DNA from: Thalassospira tepidiphila MCCC 1A03514
GTDB taxonomy: Bacteria; Pseudomonadota; Alphaproteobacteria; Rhodospirillales; Thalassospiraceae
Assembly (NCBI RefSeq): GCF_001662875.1
Contig: NZ_JPVZ01000003.1
Location: 62,001-126,000, forward strand
Length of the DNA: 64,000 bases
Direction of reading: 5' to 3'
Shown: piece by piece, positions 55,812 to 64,000 of the stretch
Layout of the letters: each line of letters starts with the position of its first letter
Position numbering within the stretch: position 1 is the first letter of the stretch
The notes under the pieces: model-generated
What the model saw: the letters and a program-made list of their open reading frames with translations, nothing else
Told to the model about the DNA's origin: nothing
The model's database searches: none
Position numbers and translations under genes: made by a program

Positions 55812-56819
55812 TCACTCGACTGCAAGTGCCATATCAAGAAGTTCCTGACCGTTTGGGGTCTCTTCAACGAACTTCTTGTAGGAGGTTTCCTTGGCCAGAG
55901 CCTGCCAGGCAGCGAAGTCTTCGTCGGTCAGTTCGGCGATTTCAACGCCGTTTTCCTTGAAGACAGCGATGCTGTCAGCGTCCTGCTTGCGGCCTTCGGT
56001 GGTGTAGTATTCTTCGGCCTTTTTCGCAGCAGCAGCCAGGGCTTCTTTCTGCGCATCATTGAGGTTGTCGTAGCTTTTCTTCGACATCAGGACCGGCTGA
56101 TACATGAACCACAGTGCGTTGCCTGCGGCCGGGGTGTAGCAGCTGACCTGCTCGTAGATACGATAGGAAACGAAGCTTGAGGAGCTGGTGTTGGTGGCAT
56201 CAAGAACGCCGGTCTGCATGGCCGGATAGATTTCCGAGCTCGGCATGGCAGCGATGGATGCACCGGCACCTTCAAGCATCTGCTCGAACGATTTGCCGGC
56301 GGCACGAATCTGAAGGCCTTTGACGTCTTCCGGCTTGCGGATGCAGCCCTTGGTCGAGGCAAAGCCACCGGCCAGCCAACCCTTGGCAACGGTTACAACA
56401 CCATCTTCGTTCAGGAGTTCTTCGATTTTAGCCATGAACGGGGATTCGTTGATGCGGTTGGCATGATCGTGGTTTTTGACCAGTGCCGGCATCAGGGTCA
56501 GGTTGGTTGCCGGAACACGACCACCGGCATAGGCCAGCGGATAAACGATCATGTCGAGCTGCCCGCGTGTCATCGGGGTCCACTGTTCTTTTGCCTTGAA
56601 CAGGGAGCCGGAAGGGAAGATCTGGATTTCCAGATCAACGTTTGCGGCTTTGACTTCATCGGCGACGATCTGTGCAACCTTGTGACGGATGTCGCTGGTC
56701 GACCACTGGTGAGACAGTTTGAGCGTCTCGGCACCCGCAGATGCGGACATGCCAAAGGCAGCAACAGACATGGAGATGGCGGCAACAGACGCCGTAAGAG
56801 TCTTCTTGAAAATCTTCAT
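55812..56819 (-). CDS. matP: TRAP transporter substrate-binding protein (malonate, MatP/DctP)
   Basis: 335 aa periplasmic protein. A Sec signal peptide ends S-A-G-A-E near residue 30. The DctP fold follows, with the conserved Arg in GLQIRAAGKSFEQML that binds carboxylate ligands, and a YEQV/F-W region. GGAGG lies 5 nt before the ATG at 56819; upstream frame extensions overlap the operator region. Malonate is inferred as the ligand from the operon content (malonyl-CoA synthetase and decarboxylase). Confidence 0.92.
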   Translation of the reverse strand: MKIFKKTLTASVAAISMSVAAFGMSASAGAETLKLSHQWSTSDIRHKVAQIVADEVKAANVDLEIQIFPSGSLFKAKEQWTPMTRGQLDMIVYPLAYAGGRVPATNLTLMPALVKNHDHANRINESPFMAKIEELLNEDGVVTVAKGWLAGGFASTKGCIRKPEDVKGLQIRAAGKSFEQMLEGAGASIAAMPSSEIYPAMQTGVLDATNTSSSSFVSYRIYEQVSCYTPAAGNALWFMYQPVLMSKKSYDNLNDAQKEALAAAAKKAEEYYTTEGRKQDADSIAVFKENGVEIAELTDEDFAAWQALAKETSYKKFVEETPNGQELLDMALAVE

Positions 56820-56945
56820 CTTTATCCTCCCGGATGAAGCATGCGTTTTGAATGCATTTTGACGGCTTTTTGCGCGTCTTATTATTGATGCGGTTTTCGC
56901 ATTGGAAGAAAGCGTTACAGATTTCTGGCATGCTGTCCATGCAAT

Positions 56946-56960
56946 TTTGTATACCAGAAC
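56946..56960. promoter_or_regulatory. Candidate MatR operator, matP side
   Basis: TTTGTATACCAGAAC resembles the TGTATACA-centred site reported for MatR of Rhizobium. It shares GTATACCAG with the second site at 57099-57112. Confidence 0.55.
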
Positions 56961-57098
56961 GTCATTTTGCAGTGCCACAAATCCGCGCCCTAGTATTTGC
57001 CGGGGGATTTAGGAAAACCGCGCCTGAACTTTTGCGATGCAGCAGGAAATCATCGCAAAGCAGCATCGAAAAGGCTTTGATTGGTACCAGAATATGTG

Positions 57099-57112
57099 TT
57101 CTGGTATACCAG
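57099..57112. promoter_or_regulatory. Candidate MatR operator, matR side
   Basis: TTCTGGTATACCAG contains the perfect 12-bp palindrome CTGGTATACCAG (57101-57112). A related TTGGTACCAG lies at 57081-57090. It is 25 bp before the matR start. Confidence 0.62.
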
Positions 57113-57137
57113 TAAGTGACGAAAAACGAGGTCCCAC

Positions 57138-57815
57138 ATGTCGCAAAACGGAAAGCTTGCCACCGATCTGGTCCAGAAACTTGAACGCGATATCGTGACC
57201 GGTGTGCTCAAGCCTGGCGACAAACTTGACGAGCGTTCGTTAAGCGAACGGTTCGGTGTTTCACGTACGCCTGTGCGTGAAGCGCTTCAGACACTTGCCG
57301 GTTCGGGACTGGTTGCGACCATGCCACGCCGTGGCACCATTGTTGCCTCGATCACGGTTGCCGAACTGATTGAAATGTTCGAAGTCATGGCCGAACTTGA
57401 AGCCATGTGTGCGCGGTTGGCGGCACGACGTATGCCGCGGGTGGATATCGAAAACCTGATTGCGCTGTCCGAAGAGTGCAACGGGCTTAAGGATCATGCC
57501 GATGCGGACGCCTATTACGAGGCCAATGTCCGCTTCCACGAGGCGATCTATGCCGGATGCCGCAACAGTTTCCTTGAACGTCAGACCAAGAATGTGCGCA
57601 ACCGACTGGCACCTTATCGCCGCCTGCAATTGCACCGTCCGGGGCGTGTGAAGAAATCCAACAACGAACATGCCGATATCCTGAGTGCCATTTCCAATGG
57701 CGAGGCCGAGACGGCGGGCAAACTGATGCAGCAGCATGTGGCGGTTCAGGGTGAGTCGCTTAATGATCTTCTGGCGATTGTGCCGCGCGGATACCTCGAA
57801 CCGCTGGCCAGCTAA
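57138..57815 (+). CDS. matR: GntR family regulator of malonate genes (MatR-like)
   Basis: 225 aa FadR/FCD-subfamily regulator. The winged HTH (LDERSLSERFGVSRTPVREAL) lies at residues ~35-55 and the FCD domain follows, with Asp/His residues (RFHEAIYAGCRN) typical of metal-dependent ligand binding. It is divergent from matP with two palindromic GTATAC-centred sites between. By analogy with Rhizobium MatR it probably represses the mat operon until malonate or malonyl-CoA binds. Confidence 0.87.
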   Translation: MSQNGKLATDLVQKLERDIVTGVLKPGDKLDERSLSERFGVSRTPVREALQTLAGSGLVATMPRRGTIVASITVAELIEMFEVMAELEAMCARLAARRMPRVDIENLIALSEECNGLKDHADADAYYEANVRFHEAIYAGCRNSFLERQTKNVRNRLAPYRRLQLHRPGRVKKSNNEHADILSAISNGEAETAGKLMQQHVAVQGESLNDLLAIVPRGYLEPLAS

Positions 57816-57877
57816 TTCCGGTTTAATACCGACACCAAATGCGTGACCTTTTGGGGCGGGTACGTTAAAACGCGCTC

Positions 57878-58618
57878 ATGGCAAAGAAACGTTTGGATCA
57901 GTTGCTTGTGGAACGTGGATTGGTGGAGAGCCGGTCCAAGGCGCAGGCTTTCATCATGGCAGGCAATGTCTTTAGCGGCGAGCAACGGCTCGATAAGCCG
58001 GGCATGCCGTGCAAGGAAGACATTTCCATTACGCTGCGCGGGCAGCCCCATCCGTGGGTGTCACGAGGTGGGCTCAAGCTTGAAAAAGGGTTGGCCGAGT
58101 TCGATATCGACGTGACCGATTTTATCGCGGTCGATGTCGGTGCATCCACCGGCGGCTTTACCGATGTTCTGCTTCAGAACGGGGCGGCCAAGGTTTATGC
58201 CGTTGATGTCGGGCAGGGGCAGCTTGATTGGAAGCTGCGTAATGATGACCGCGTTGTGGTCATGGAAAAGACCAATGCGCGGCATTTGACCGAAGAACAG
58301 ATTTCTGACGCCATTGATATCGTTGTTTGCGATGCCAGCTTTATCGGCCTTCGTACCGTGCTTCCGGCCAGTATGGAGCGGGTCAAGACGGGCGGTTATC
58401 TGATTGCGCTGATCAAGCCGCAATTTGAAGTCGGCAAGGAACGGGTTGGCAAAAAGGGTGTCGTGCGCGAACCTGAATTGCATCAGGAAGTCTGCGACAC
58501 GATTTCTGACTGGCTGGCAAATCTTCCGGGCTGGGAGGTGCTTGGCATTACCAAAAGCCCGATCACCGGTCCCGAAGGCAATGTTGAATTCCTGATTTGC
58601 GGGCGGAAAACGGCCTGA
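57878..58618 (+). CDS. tlyA: TlyA family RNA methyltransferase
   Basis: 246 aa. An N-terminal S4 RNA-binding domain (residues ~3-65: KKRLDQLLVERGLVESRSKA) is followed by an FtsJ-like Rossmann methyltransferase with DVGASTGGFTDVLL as its SAM-binding loop. TlyA 2'-O-methylates 16S and/or 23S rRNA in some bacteria; older names call it a hemolysin. In many alphaproteobacteria it directly follows dxs; here about 9 kb of other genes intervene. Confidence 0.92.
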   Translation: MAKKRLDQLLVERGLVESRSKAQAFIMAGNVFSGEQRLDKPGMPCKEDISITLRGQPHPWVSRGGLKLEKGLAEFDIDVTDFIAVDVGASTGGFTDVLLQNGAAKVYAVDVGQGQLDWKLRNDDRVVVMEKTNARHLTEEQISDAIDIVVCDASFIGLRTVLPASMERVKTGGYLIALIKPQFEVGKERVGKKGVVREPELHQEVCDTISDWLANLPGWEVLGITKSPITGPEGNVEFLICGRKTA

Positions 58619-58652
58619 TAAACAGGCCCAATTTCCACCCGCGATTTTCAGA

Positions 58653-59081
58653 TTACTTGCCGATTTTTTTCATGAAGAAATCAATACCGGCCTGTGCGCA
58701 GTCCTGATCCTGCGGCGGGGTGCCGGAACTGACGCCGATACCGCCCACACATTCCCCGTCAACAAAGACCGGCAGGCCACCGGCGACAATCGACAGGCGG
58801 CCGCCGATTTCGCTATCGATGCCATAGGCCGGTTTGCCAGGCTGGGCAGCCGCGGCATATTCATGCGTGCCCTTGCGTGCGCCCGACGCGGTAAAGGATT
58901 TGTCCTGGGCGATGGTGGTGCTGGTGACCTTGCCGCCATCCATGCGCTCAAACGCGATCAGCACACCGGATTCGTCGGTAATCGCGATACACATCGGCAC
59001 GCCGATTTCATTGGCGCGGTTACGTGCGCCTTCGATCAGAATATAGGCATCCTCAATGGACAGGCGTTTGATGGTCAGCAT
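58653..59081 (-). CDS. GlcG/HbpS family heme-binding-like protein
   Basis: 142 aa soluble protein. The segments CIAITDESGVLIAFERMDGG, YGIDSEIGGRLSIVAGGLPV and GGIGVSSGTPPQDQDCAQAG match the GlcG/HbpS (DUF336) family. Members bind heme or small ligands and often lie beside glycolate or diol metabolism genes. Here it stands alone. GGGAGA precedes the ATG at 59081. Confidence 0.9.
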   Translation of the reverse strand: MLTIKRLSIEDAYILIEGARNRANEIGVPMCIAITDESGVLIAFERMDGGKVTSTTIAQDKSFTASGARKGTHEYAAAAQPGKPAYGIDSEIGGRLSIVAGGLPVFVDGECVGGIGVSSGTPPQDQDCAQAGIDFFMKKIGK

Positions 59082-59210
59082 TGGACTTCTCCCGGGACGT
59101 TTTCTTTGATGTAATTAACTGGCGGCATCTTAGGGCCTGCGCCAAAAGCCGATCAATCAGATAAAACGGCTTTCCGTATGGTGGAAGGCGCAGCATTTTG
59201 CGCCCATCAC

Positions 59211-59687
59211 TTAGAAGTCGGGACGCATGATCATCAGGTAAAGTGCACCCAGCGGAAACAGGATGGCAATCCGCCCGACCATATTCCAAAGCCTGCGGCA
59301 TTTCTCATAGCTTGCGGGCATTTCGGTTTCGCCGTTTGCGACGGTCTTGGCCGCGATCTTTGACATATAGATCTGAAGCGGCAGAAGTCCCACCAACCAC
59401 AGCATTGCCGCCATGCCAAACAGACCAATGCCATAGATCAGATAGGGGGCCTCTGAAAGTGCGATGCCGGTCGCGTGGAAAAGACCGATGCCACCAATCA
59501 CGATCAGGGCCGAGCCAAGCGCGGTAAAGGCAAGATCAGTGACATTGATCAGGCGACAGGCAAAGGCGATAACGACCGGGTTGTTGGTCCGGTCTGCCTG
59601 AATTTTCCAGACGGCGGATACGATGATATTGCCCAAAAACAGGATGGCGCCAATGACGTGTATGAGTTTGACGGTTGCGTATTCCAT
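59211..59687 (-). CDS. DUF2269 family integral membrane protein
   Basis: 158 aa with four predicted membrane helices. The N-terminal LIHVIGAILFLGNIIVSAVWK with its conserved His and Trp, and the WNMVGRIAILFPLGALYLMI C-terminus, fit DUF2269. The conserved His suggest a cofactor or heme site, but the function is unknown. It follows the TetR gene by 40 nt and is probably its target. Confidence 0.85.
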   Translation of the reverse strand: MEYATVKLIHVIGAILFLGNIIVSAVWKIQADRTNNPVVIAFACRLINVTDLAFTALGSALIVIGGIGLFHATGIALSEAPYLIYGIGLFGMAAMLWLVGLLPLQIYMSKIAAKTVANGETEMPASYEKCRRLWNMVGRIAILFPLGALYLMIMRPDF

Positions 59688-59727
59688 CTGATTTTCCGGT
59701 TGGTAACAGGCGACTGCCCGTTGTGGG

Positions 59728-60345
59728 TTAAGGGGCTTTGTCGGTGTTGACCGGCATGGTCAGATCTTCGGCCAGAAGGCCCAGAACAAAACTTGAAAGA
59801 TCCTGATCAGCGGGGGGCACGATCATGCCATCAATCACCAGCATGGCGATGCCGTGTGCGCGGCTCCATGCGGCGAGGGAGCGGTTATAGGCGCTGGCGG
59901 CCTCGGCCAGGGTCATTTCGGCCTTGCGATCAACCGACGTGACGGCACGCTGCAAGACGTCAAAGGCGTTATCAGCGGCATCGCGCAGTTCGGGATATTG
60001 ATCGAGTGGCGGGCGTTCCCGGCCAAAGATCAGACGGAAATGCTGCGGGTTTTCGACAGCGAACTGCACATAGGCAGCCCCCAGCGCCATAATGCGTTCT
60101 TCGTGGTTTGGGTGGCTTTCCGCGGCGCTTTCAAGTTGTTCGGCGAACCTTTCGAAGGCGGCAATCGCGACTGCCGCCAAAATGCCATCCTTGCCGTCAA
60201 AATGGCGATAGGGGGCGGCTTCCGACACACCGGTCAGCCGCGCCAGACGGCGCAGTGACAAGCCAGTCGGGCCTTCGTCCGTCAGGATGTTTTCAGCTTG
60301 TTGCAGGAGGACATTCCGGACATCACCGTGGTGATACTTTCCCAT
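59728..60345 (-). CDS. TetR family transcriptional regulator
   Basis: 205 aa. The HTH is within SLRRLARLTGVSEAAPYRHF, and the C-terminal domain (TetR_C_33-like, by the FRLIFGRERPP segment) is the ligand pocket. The ATG at 60345 gives the normal MGKYHHGDVRNVLL start. A perfect inverted repeat, ATGTTAAC-TTC-GTTAACAT, lies 22 bp upstream (60368-60386) and is a likely autoregulatory operator. Confidence 0.88.
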   Translation of the reverse strand: MGKYHHGDVRNVLLQQAENILTDEGPTGLSLRRLARLTGVSEAAPYRHFDGKDGILAAVAIAAFERFAEQLESAAESHPNHEERIMALGAAYVQFAVENPQHFRLIFGRERPPLDQYPELRDAADNAFDVLQRAVTSVDRKAEMTLAEAASAYNRSLAAWSRAHGIAMLVIDGMIVPPADQDLSSFVLGLLAEDLTMPVNTDKAP

Positions 60346-60367
60346 TTGCACGTATCTCGTTTTTCTT

Positions 60368-60386
60368 ATGTTAACTTCGTTAACAT
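60368..60386. promoter_or_regulatory. Candidate TetR operator (19-bp inverted repeat)
   Basis: ATGTTAAC (60368-60375) and GTTAACAT (60379-60386) flank TTC, just upstream of the TetR-DUF2269 pair. Confidence 0.65.
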
Positions 60387-60488
60387 TAAGGCGTGATACA
60401 CAAGGGCGCAAGACCAAAAATCACGTTTTTTCATACGGATGTGATCGCGGAAGGCTACTGGTTGTCGTGATGTCTGAGTACGGGCCAA

Positions 60489-61103
60489 TCAGGCCAGAAC
60501 AAAATCAAACCGACCGATTTCACCATCGCTTGCCGGATGGACGTTCATTAGAAGCGCGCTGTCAAACAGGTGATCAAGCTCGTTGCGCGGTTCATCCGGG
60601 AAATAAAGCTGGGTGGTCAGGGTTCGGCCGTTGGGCGGGGTGATCTTGACGTGGTAGTGCGGGGTGCGTCCGGCATATTCGGCCGGGCGGATGGTATCAA
60701 AGTAATAGCGCCCCTGGCCGTCAGTGCGTTGATAACCGCGCATGTTAAAGCCCTGATTGTCATAACGGCCATCTGAGTCTGCATGCCACAGATCGACAAT
60801 CGCATTGGCAATCGGCGTACAGGCCGTGTTCAGCACATAGCCCAGCAGGGTCACCGGTGTGCCGTCAGCATCGTTTCGGAAGTTGCGCTTTTCGGGCGGG
60901 TTTTGGCTATAGAACGGGCCTTCGGTCATGCTGCGCGTTGGGCCGATATCCTCTCCGCAAGCCGGGGTCGCCGGAAGGGTTCTGTCACTGGCGTAGGAAA
61001 CCGGTGAAAGAATGGAATTGCCGATAAGTGCCGAGCCTGCGGCAAACCAGCCCTTGAGCGCAGACCTGCGCGACAGACCGGCCAAGTCCAGATCGATGGT
61101 CAT
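60489..61103 (-). CDS. Tat-exported intradiol ring-cleavage dioxygenase-like protein
   Basis: 204 aa. The N-terminus has a twin-arginine motif (LSRRSALKG, residues ~9-17) and a hydrophobic stretch, so the folded protein is probably exported with its metal. The dioxygenase fold shows TEGPFY, DLWHADSDGRYD, and the iron-ligand set Y (YDN), Y (EYAGRTPHYHVKI) and the two His of HYH. It is related to catechol/protocatechuate dioxygenases of the secreted subgroup. The ATG at 61103 is chosen because the frame continuing upstream to 61721 is antisense-like shadow sequence of the next gene. Confidence 0.87.
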   Translation of the reverse strand: MTIDLDLAGLSRRSALKGWFAAGSALIGNSILSPVSYASDRTLPATPACGEDIGPTRSMTEGPFYSQNPPEKRNFRNDADGTPVTLLGYVLNTACTPIANAIVDLWHADSDGRYDNQGFNMRGYQRTDGQGRYYFDTIRPAEYAGRTPHYHVKITPPNGRTLTTQLYFPDEPRNELDHLFDSALLMNVHPASDGEIGRFDFVLA

Positions 61104-61217
61104 TGGTTTTGCCTTTTCCCAACCGCGTTTGGGACCGTGGTTTTTTGTTATGGGGTAAAGATGTGGTCGCGATGCGAAACTACAAGGTGAGAAGCGCCGA
61201 AAATTACTTTGATCGAC

Positions 61218-61249
61218 AAAAAAATGCGCCACCCGTGACGGGATGGCGC
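61218..61249 (-). terminator. Terminator of the aroC / retropepsin-like operon
   Basis: GCGCCA-CCCGT and ACGGG-A-TGGCGC arms (61226-61249), followed on the minus strand by a T run (61218-61225). Confidence 0.8.
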
Positions 61250-61284
61250 GAGGGAAGTCTGGCGCTTCAGGTTTCGGGGCTGCT

Positions 61285-62424
61285 TCAGGCAGAGTTATTT
61301 TCCTGCTCAGCCGGTTGGGTTTTCGGGGCGTCTGCATTGGTTGCCGCTGGTTCTGGTGCGCTTGGTGTGTCGGGGGTCGCTGGTGCCGCTGGTGTAGTGG
61401 TGTCTTGCTCTGGCTTGCTTGAACTGTCGTTTGGATCGGCGTCCACCGTGTTTTCGGTTTTATCGCTGTCTTCTGATGATGGCTGGTTTTGGGTCGGGGT
61501 TGCCTGATCCGTGTTCGCTTGGGCCGGATCAGCATCGGCCGTTTTCCCGTCATCGTCGGTTGCCGCTGCCTGGGTGTCCTGCGACGTTGTCGTTTGAGGT
61601 GCGTCGAGCGATTGCGTGTCGTCTTGGGATTGCTGTGAATCCGGGGCGGGTTTTGCGGTATCGCTTGGCTCTGCTTCTGCCTCGGAATTTGCCTGTTCTT
61701 GTGCTTCTGCCTGCGCCGCATCTGAGGTCTCAGGCGCCGGGGTAGTGCCCGGCTTTGGCGTCTCGGCGGGTGCCGGCGTCAGGTCAACCGTGGGGGCGGC
61801 TGGTGTCTTCTGATCTTCGGGCCGGTCTGGGCGGATCAGGAATTTATTTGAGAGCGTGTCTTTGCCGATCAGAAGCGGTTGATCCAGAGGACCCATTTCC
61901 AGAAGGCCGATTTCGACATCACGGATAACGCCGCCCAGCTTGATGCGGGTTTTGATCACAGGGGCGTGCACGGGCGGGGTGCTAGCACCTGTTTGCACAT
62001 CGCGAAAGCCCGCAACTGGCAAGGTCAGCTTCCAGACAATGGTGCGCGACTTAAGGCTGCTGTCGGCGGCAGGCGGGGCCTTGATGGTCAGGGAGAAAGA
62101 TACCGATCCGCTGGCAGATGCATCTGACGTGTCATCGTTGCTGCTATCGGAACTGCCCGGGTCGTCCTTATCCTCGCCGTCATCATCGACAGTGAGGTCG
62201 CTGACAAACAGGCAGGTTTGCGGTGCCGCGCCGAGGATCATGGACGGCAGCCCTGAAATCCCCCAGTCGGGCAGGGCGACGGCTTCGTCCGCAAACAGGA
62301 CGATGCGATTTTTGAGCTGCGCGTCACTGCCAACCGTTCCGCTGGGAGCCGGTTTTTTGTTGGATGCAGCAAGTTGGATCAGGGTTTTGAGCAATATCGG
62401 GTTCATGCCACTTAGACGCGGCAT
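61285..62424 (-). CDS. Degenerate retropepsin-like (RimB-family) protein with long disordered tail
   Basis: 379 aa. Residues ~40-200 align by eye to the retropepsin-like protein at 17581: VALPDWGI matches IGLPDLGV, VSFSL matches VSFTL, and KTRIKLGGVIRDVEIGLLE then PLLIGKDTL match the C-terminal core. The catalytic DTGA is replaced by LGAA-type residues (64-67), so it is probably not an active aspartic protease. An acidic Asp/Ser insert (79-105) interrupts the domain. Residues ~203-379 are low-complexity Pro/Ala/Asp/Glu/Gln/Thr and surely disordered. There is no signal peptide. It is 48 nt downstream of aroC. ATG 62406 is an alternative start. Confidence 0.75.
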   Translation of the reverse strand: MPRLSGMNPILLKTLIQLAASNKKPAPSGTVGSDAQLKNRIVLFADEAVALPDWGISGLPSMILGAAPQTCLFVSDLTVDDDGEDKDDPGSSDSSNDDTSDASASGSVSFSLTIKAPPAADSSLKSRTIVWKLTLPVAGFRDVQTGASTPPVHAPVIKTRIKLGGVIRDVEIGLLEMGPLDQPLLIGKDTLSNKFLIRPDRPEDQKTPAAPTVDLTPAPAETPKPGTTPAPETSDAAQAEAQEQANSEAEAEPSDTAKPAPDSQQSQDDTQSLDAPQTTTSQDTQAAATDDDGKTADADPAQANTDQATPTQNQPSSEDSDKTENTVDADPNDSSSKPEQDTTTPAAPATPDTPSAPEPAATNADAPKTQPAEQENNSA

Positions 62425-62472
62425 GAAACCAGTTGTGATGCGATATTCGCCCGTTCCGATTGCGTCGGAAAA

Positions 62473-63576
62473 CTAGCTCGGAAAATGCTTGTTGGTGTTC
62501 CAGCCTTCGCACTGTGCGCGGTGGCGCAGAAGGTGGTCGGCAAGCGTGATCGCAGCCATCGCTTCGCCCACCGGAACGCCACGGATACCAACACACGGAT
62601 CATGGCGACCCTTGGTGACGACATCGACTTCCTTCCCATAGATATCAAGGCTTTTGCGCGGGGTGAGGATCGAGCTGGTCGGTTTGACGGCAAAGCGCAC
62701 GACAATGTCCTGACCCGATGAAATGCCGCCGAGAATACCGCCGGCATGGTTGGAGCCAAAGACCGGTTTGCCATCTTCGCCCAGACGCATTTCATCGGCA
62801 TTTTCAATGCCGGTCAGTTCGGCGGCTTCAAAGCCGTTGCCGATTTCAACGCCCTTGACGGCATTGATCGTCATCATCGCCTTGGCCAGATCGGCATCAA
62901 GCTTGTCATAAACCGGGTCACCCAGACCCACCGGGACGCCGGAACAGACGACTTCGATCACCGCACCGACGGATGAGCCATCCTTACGCAGGCCATCAAG
63001 ATATTCCTCGAACACTGGAACGGCTTGCGCGTCGGGGCAGAAGAACGGGTTGTTATCAACCTCAGCCCAGTCCCAGTTCGCCCGGTTGATTTCCTTGGTG
63101 CCCATTTTGACCAGGGCCGCACGGATTTTGATGTCGTCGCCCAATACCTTGCGGGCAATTGCACCGGCGGCAACCCGCATCGCTGTTTCGCGGGCCGACG
63201 AACGGCCGCCGCCGCGATAATCGCGGGTGCCGTATTTTTCCCAATAGGTGTAATCGGCATGACCCGGTCGGAACTGGTTTTTAATCTCGCCATAATCCTT
63301 GGAGCGCTGATCGACGTTTTCGATCAGAAGCCCGATCGGGGTGCCGGTGGTTTTGCCTTCGAACACGCCCGAAAGGATTTTGACCTGATCTGGTTCGCGG
63401 CGCTGGGTGGTAAAGCGCGACTGACCGGGTTTGCGTTTTTCGAGATAATTCTGAATATCGGACTCGGTGAGCTCAAGCAGGGGCGGCACACCATCAACGA
63501 CACAGCCAATGGCCGGGCCGTGGCTTTCGCCAAAGGTGGTGAAGCGGAAAAGTGTTCCAAAACTGTTGCCAGCCAT
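62473..63576 (-). CDS. aroC: Chorismate synthase
   Basis: 367 aa enzyme making chorismate from EPSP with reduced FMN, the last common step of aromatic synthesis. The N-terminal [49 protein letters not shown] (seen in parts) and C-terminal [10 protein letters not shown] signatures are all present. Family length is about 360 aa. It lies between fabI and the degenerate retropepsin gene. Confidence 0.97.
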   Translation of the reverse strand: MAGNSFGTLFRFTTFGESHGPAIGCVVDGVPPLLELTESDIQNYLEKRKPGQSRFTTQRREPDQVKILSGVFEGKTTGTPIGLLIENVDQRSKDYGEIKNQFRPGHADYTYWEKYGTRDYRGGGRSSARETAMRVAAGAIARKVLGDDIKIRAALVKMGTKEINRANWDWAEVDNNPFFCPDAQAVPVFEEYLDGLRKDGSSVGAVIEVVCSGVPVGLGDPVYDKLDADLAKAMMTINAVKGVEIGNGFEAAELTGIENADEMRLGEDGKPVFGSNHAGGILGGISSGQDIVVRFAVKPTSSILTPRKSLDIYGKEVDVVTKGRHDPCVGIRGVPVGEAMAAITLADHLLRHRAQCEGWNTNKHFPS

Positions 63577-63609
63577 AACCGATTATCCAGAATTCAAATA
63601 TTTAAGAGA

Positions 63610-63638
63610 CAAAACGGGCCGCCCATCAGGGCAGCCCG
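63610..63638 (-). terminator. Terminator of fabI
   Basis: CGGGCCGCCC (63615-63624) and GGGCAGCCCG (63629-63638) with one wobble pair, followed by TTTT on the minus strand. Confidence 0.75.
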
Positions 63639-63659
63639 CAAAATCGTATCAGGCCCAGA

Positions 63660-64000
<341 letters not shown>

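Noticed and set aside
60489-61721. A 410-aa frame starting at 61721 and including the dioxygenase
   Set aside because: The first ~206 residues are Lys/Arg/Gln/Pro-rich out-of-frame translation of the disordered tail gene (61285-62424); the Tat signal at 61103 marks the true start.

Overview
The window looks like a chromosomal segment of a free-living, moderately GC-rich alphaproteobacterium. Gene families and gene order (purMN, DUF2066, PerM-like, HdaA, Rnd, Ppx/Ppk, AspS, EipB, XseB-IspA-Dxs, TlyA) fit Rhodospirillales, and a marine Thalassospira-like organism is my best guess. That genus call is inference from gene content only. I found no rRNA, tRNA, CRISPR array, insertion sequence or prophage.

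Layout. 0-2 kb: a leftward operon of an unknown protein followed by the N-terminal 293 codons of a protein-arginine deiminase (PAD) homologue that runs off the left edge. 2-4.6 kb: metNIQ methionine importer behind a SAM-II riboswitch and an intrinsic terminator. 4.6-12.3 kb: an RTX-repeat protein, an ABC-F ATPase, ndk, a chemoreceptor, two tiny paralogous cytochrome oxidase subunit IV-like proteins and a secreted Cys-containing protein. 12.3-21.5 kb: purNM, then rightward DUF2066, AI-2E/PerM, hdaA, a retropepsin-like gene, rimK, an M14 deacylase and rnd.

21.6-34.1 kb looks accessory. It holds a lipoprotein, a TetR-controlled AhpD-like/DUF1348/mini-protein operon, a LysR-linked NmrA/SnoaL pair, a five-gene nucleotide-sugar and glycosyltransferase operon (rfbF, C-methyltransferase, RmlC-like, SDR, GT2) with a divergent epimerase, and a DUF1835 pair. 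34.1-42.5 kb returns to core genes: ppk-ppx, sixA, aspS, a SPOR lipoprotein and EipB. 42.6-48.9 kb: an ArsR regulator with the two-cysteine spacing of sulfur sensors, a gene-poor stretch, an HDAC-like deacetylase and the isoprenoid genes xseB-ispA-hydrolase-dxs.

48.9-58.6 kb: an SDR, a YkgJ-type protein and a complete malonate catabolic locus (MatR regulator; MatPQM TRAP importer; malonyl-CoA decarboxylase; malonyl-CoA synthetase), sitting between dxs and tlyA. 58.6-64 kb: an HbpS/GlcG protein, a TetR-DUF2269 pair, a Tat-exported intradiol dioxygenase-like protein, a degenerate retropepsin-like protein with a long disordered tail, aroC, and the 3' part of fabI cut by the right edge.

The strongest leads are the bacterial PAD operon, the second retropepsin-like protein that has lost its catalytic Asp, the SAM-II switch, and several operator palindromes placed inside or beside promoters.
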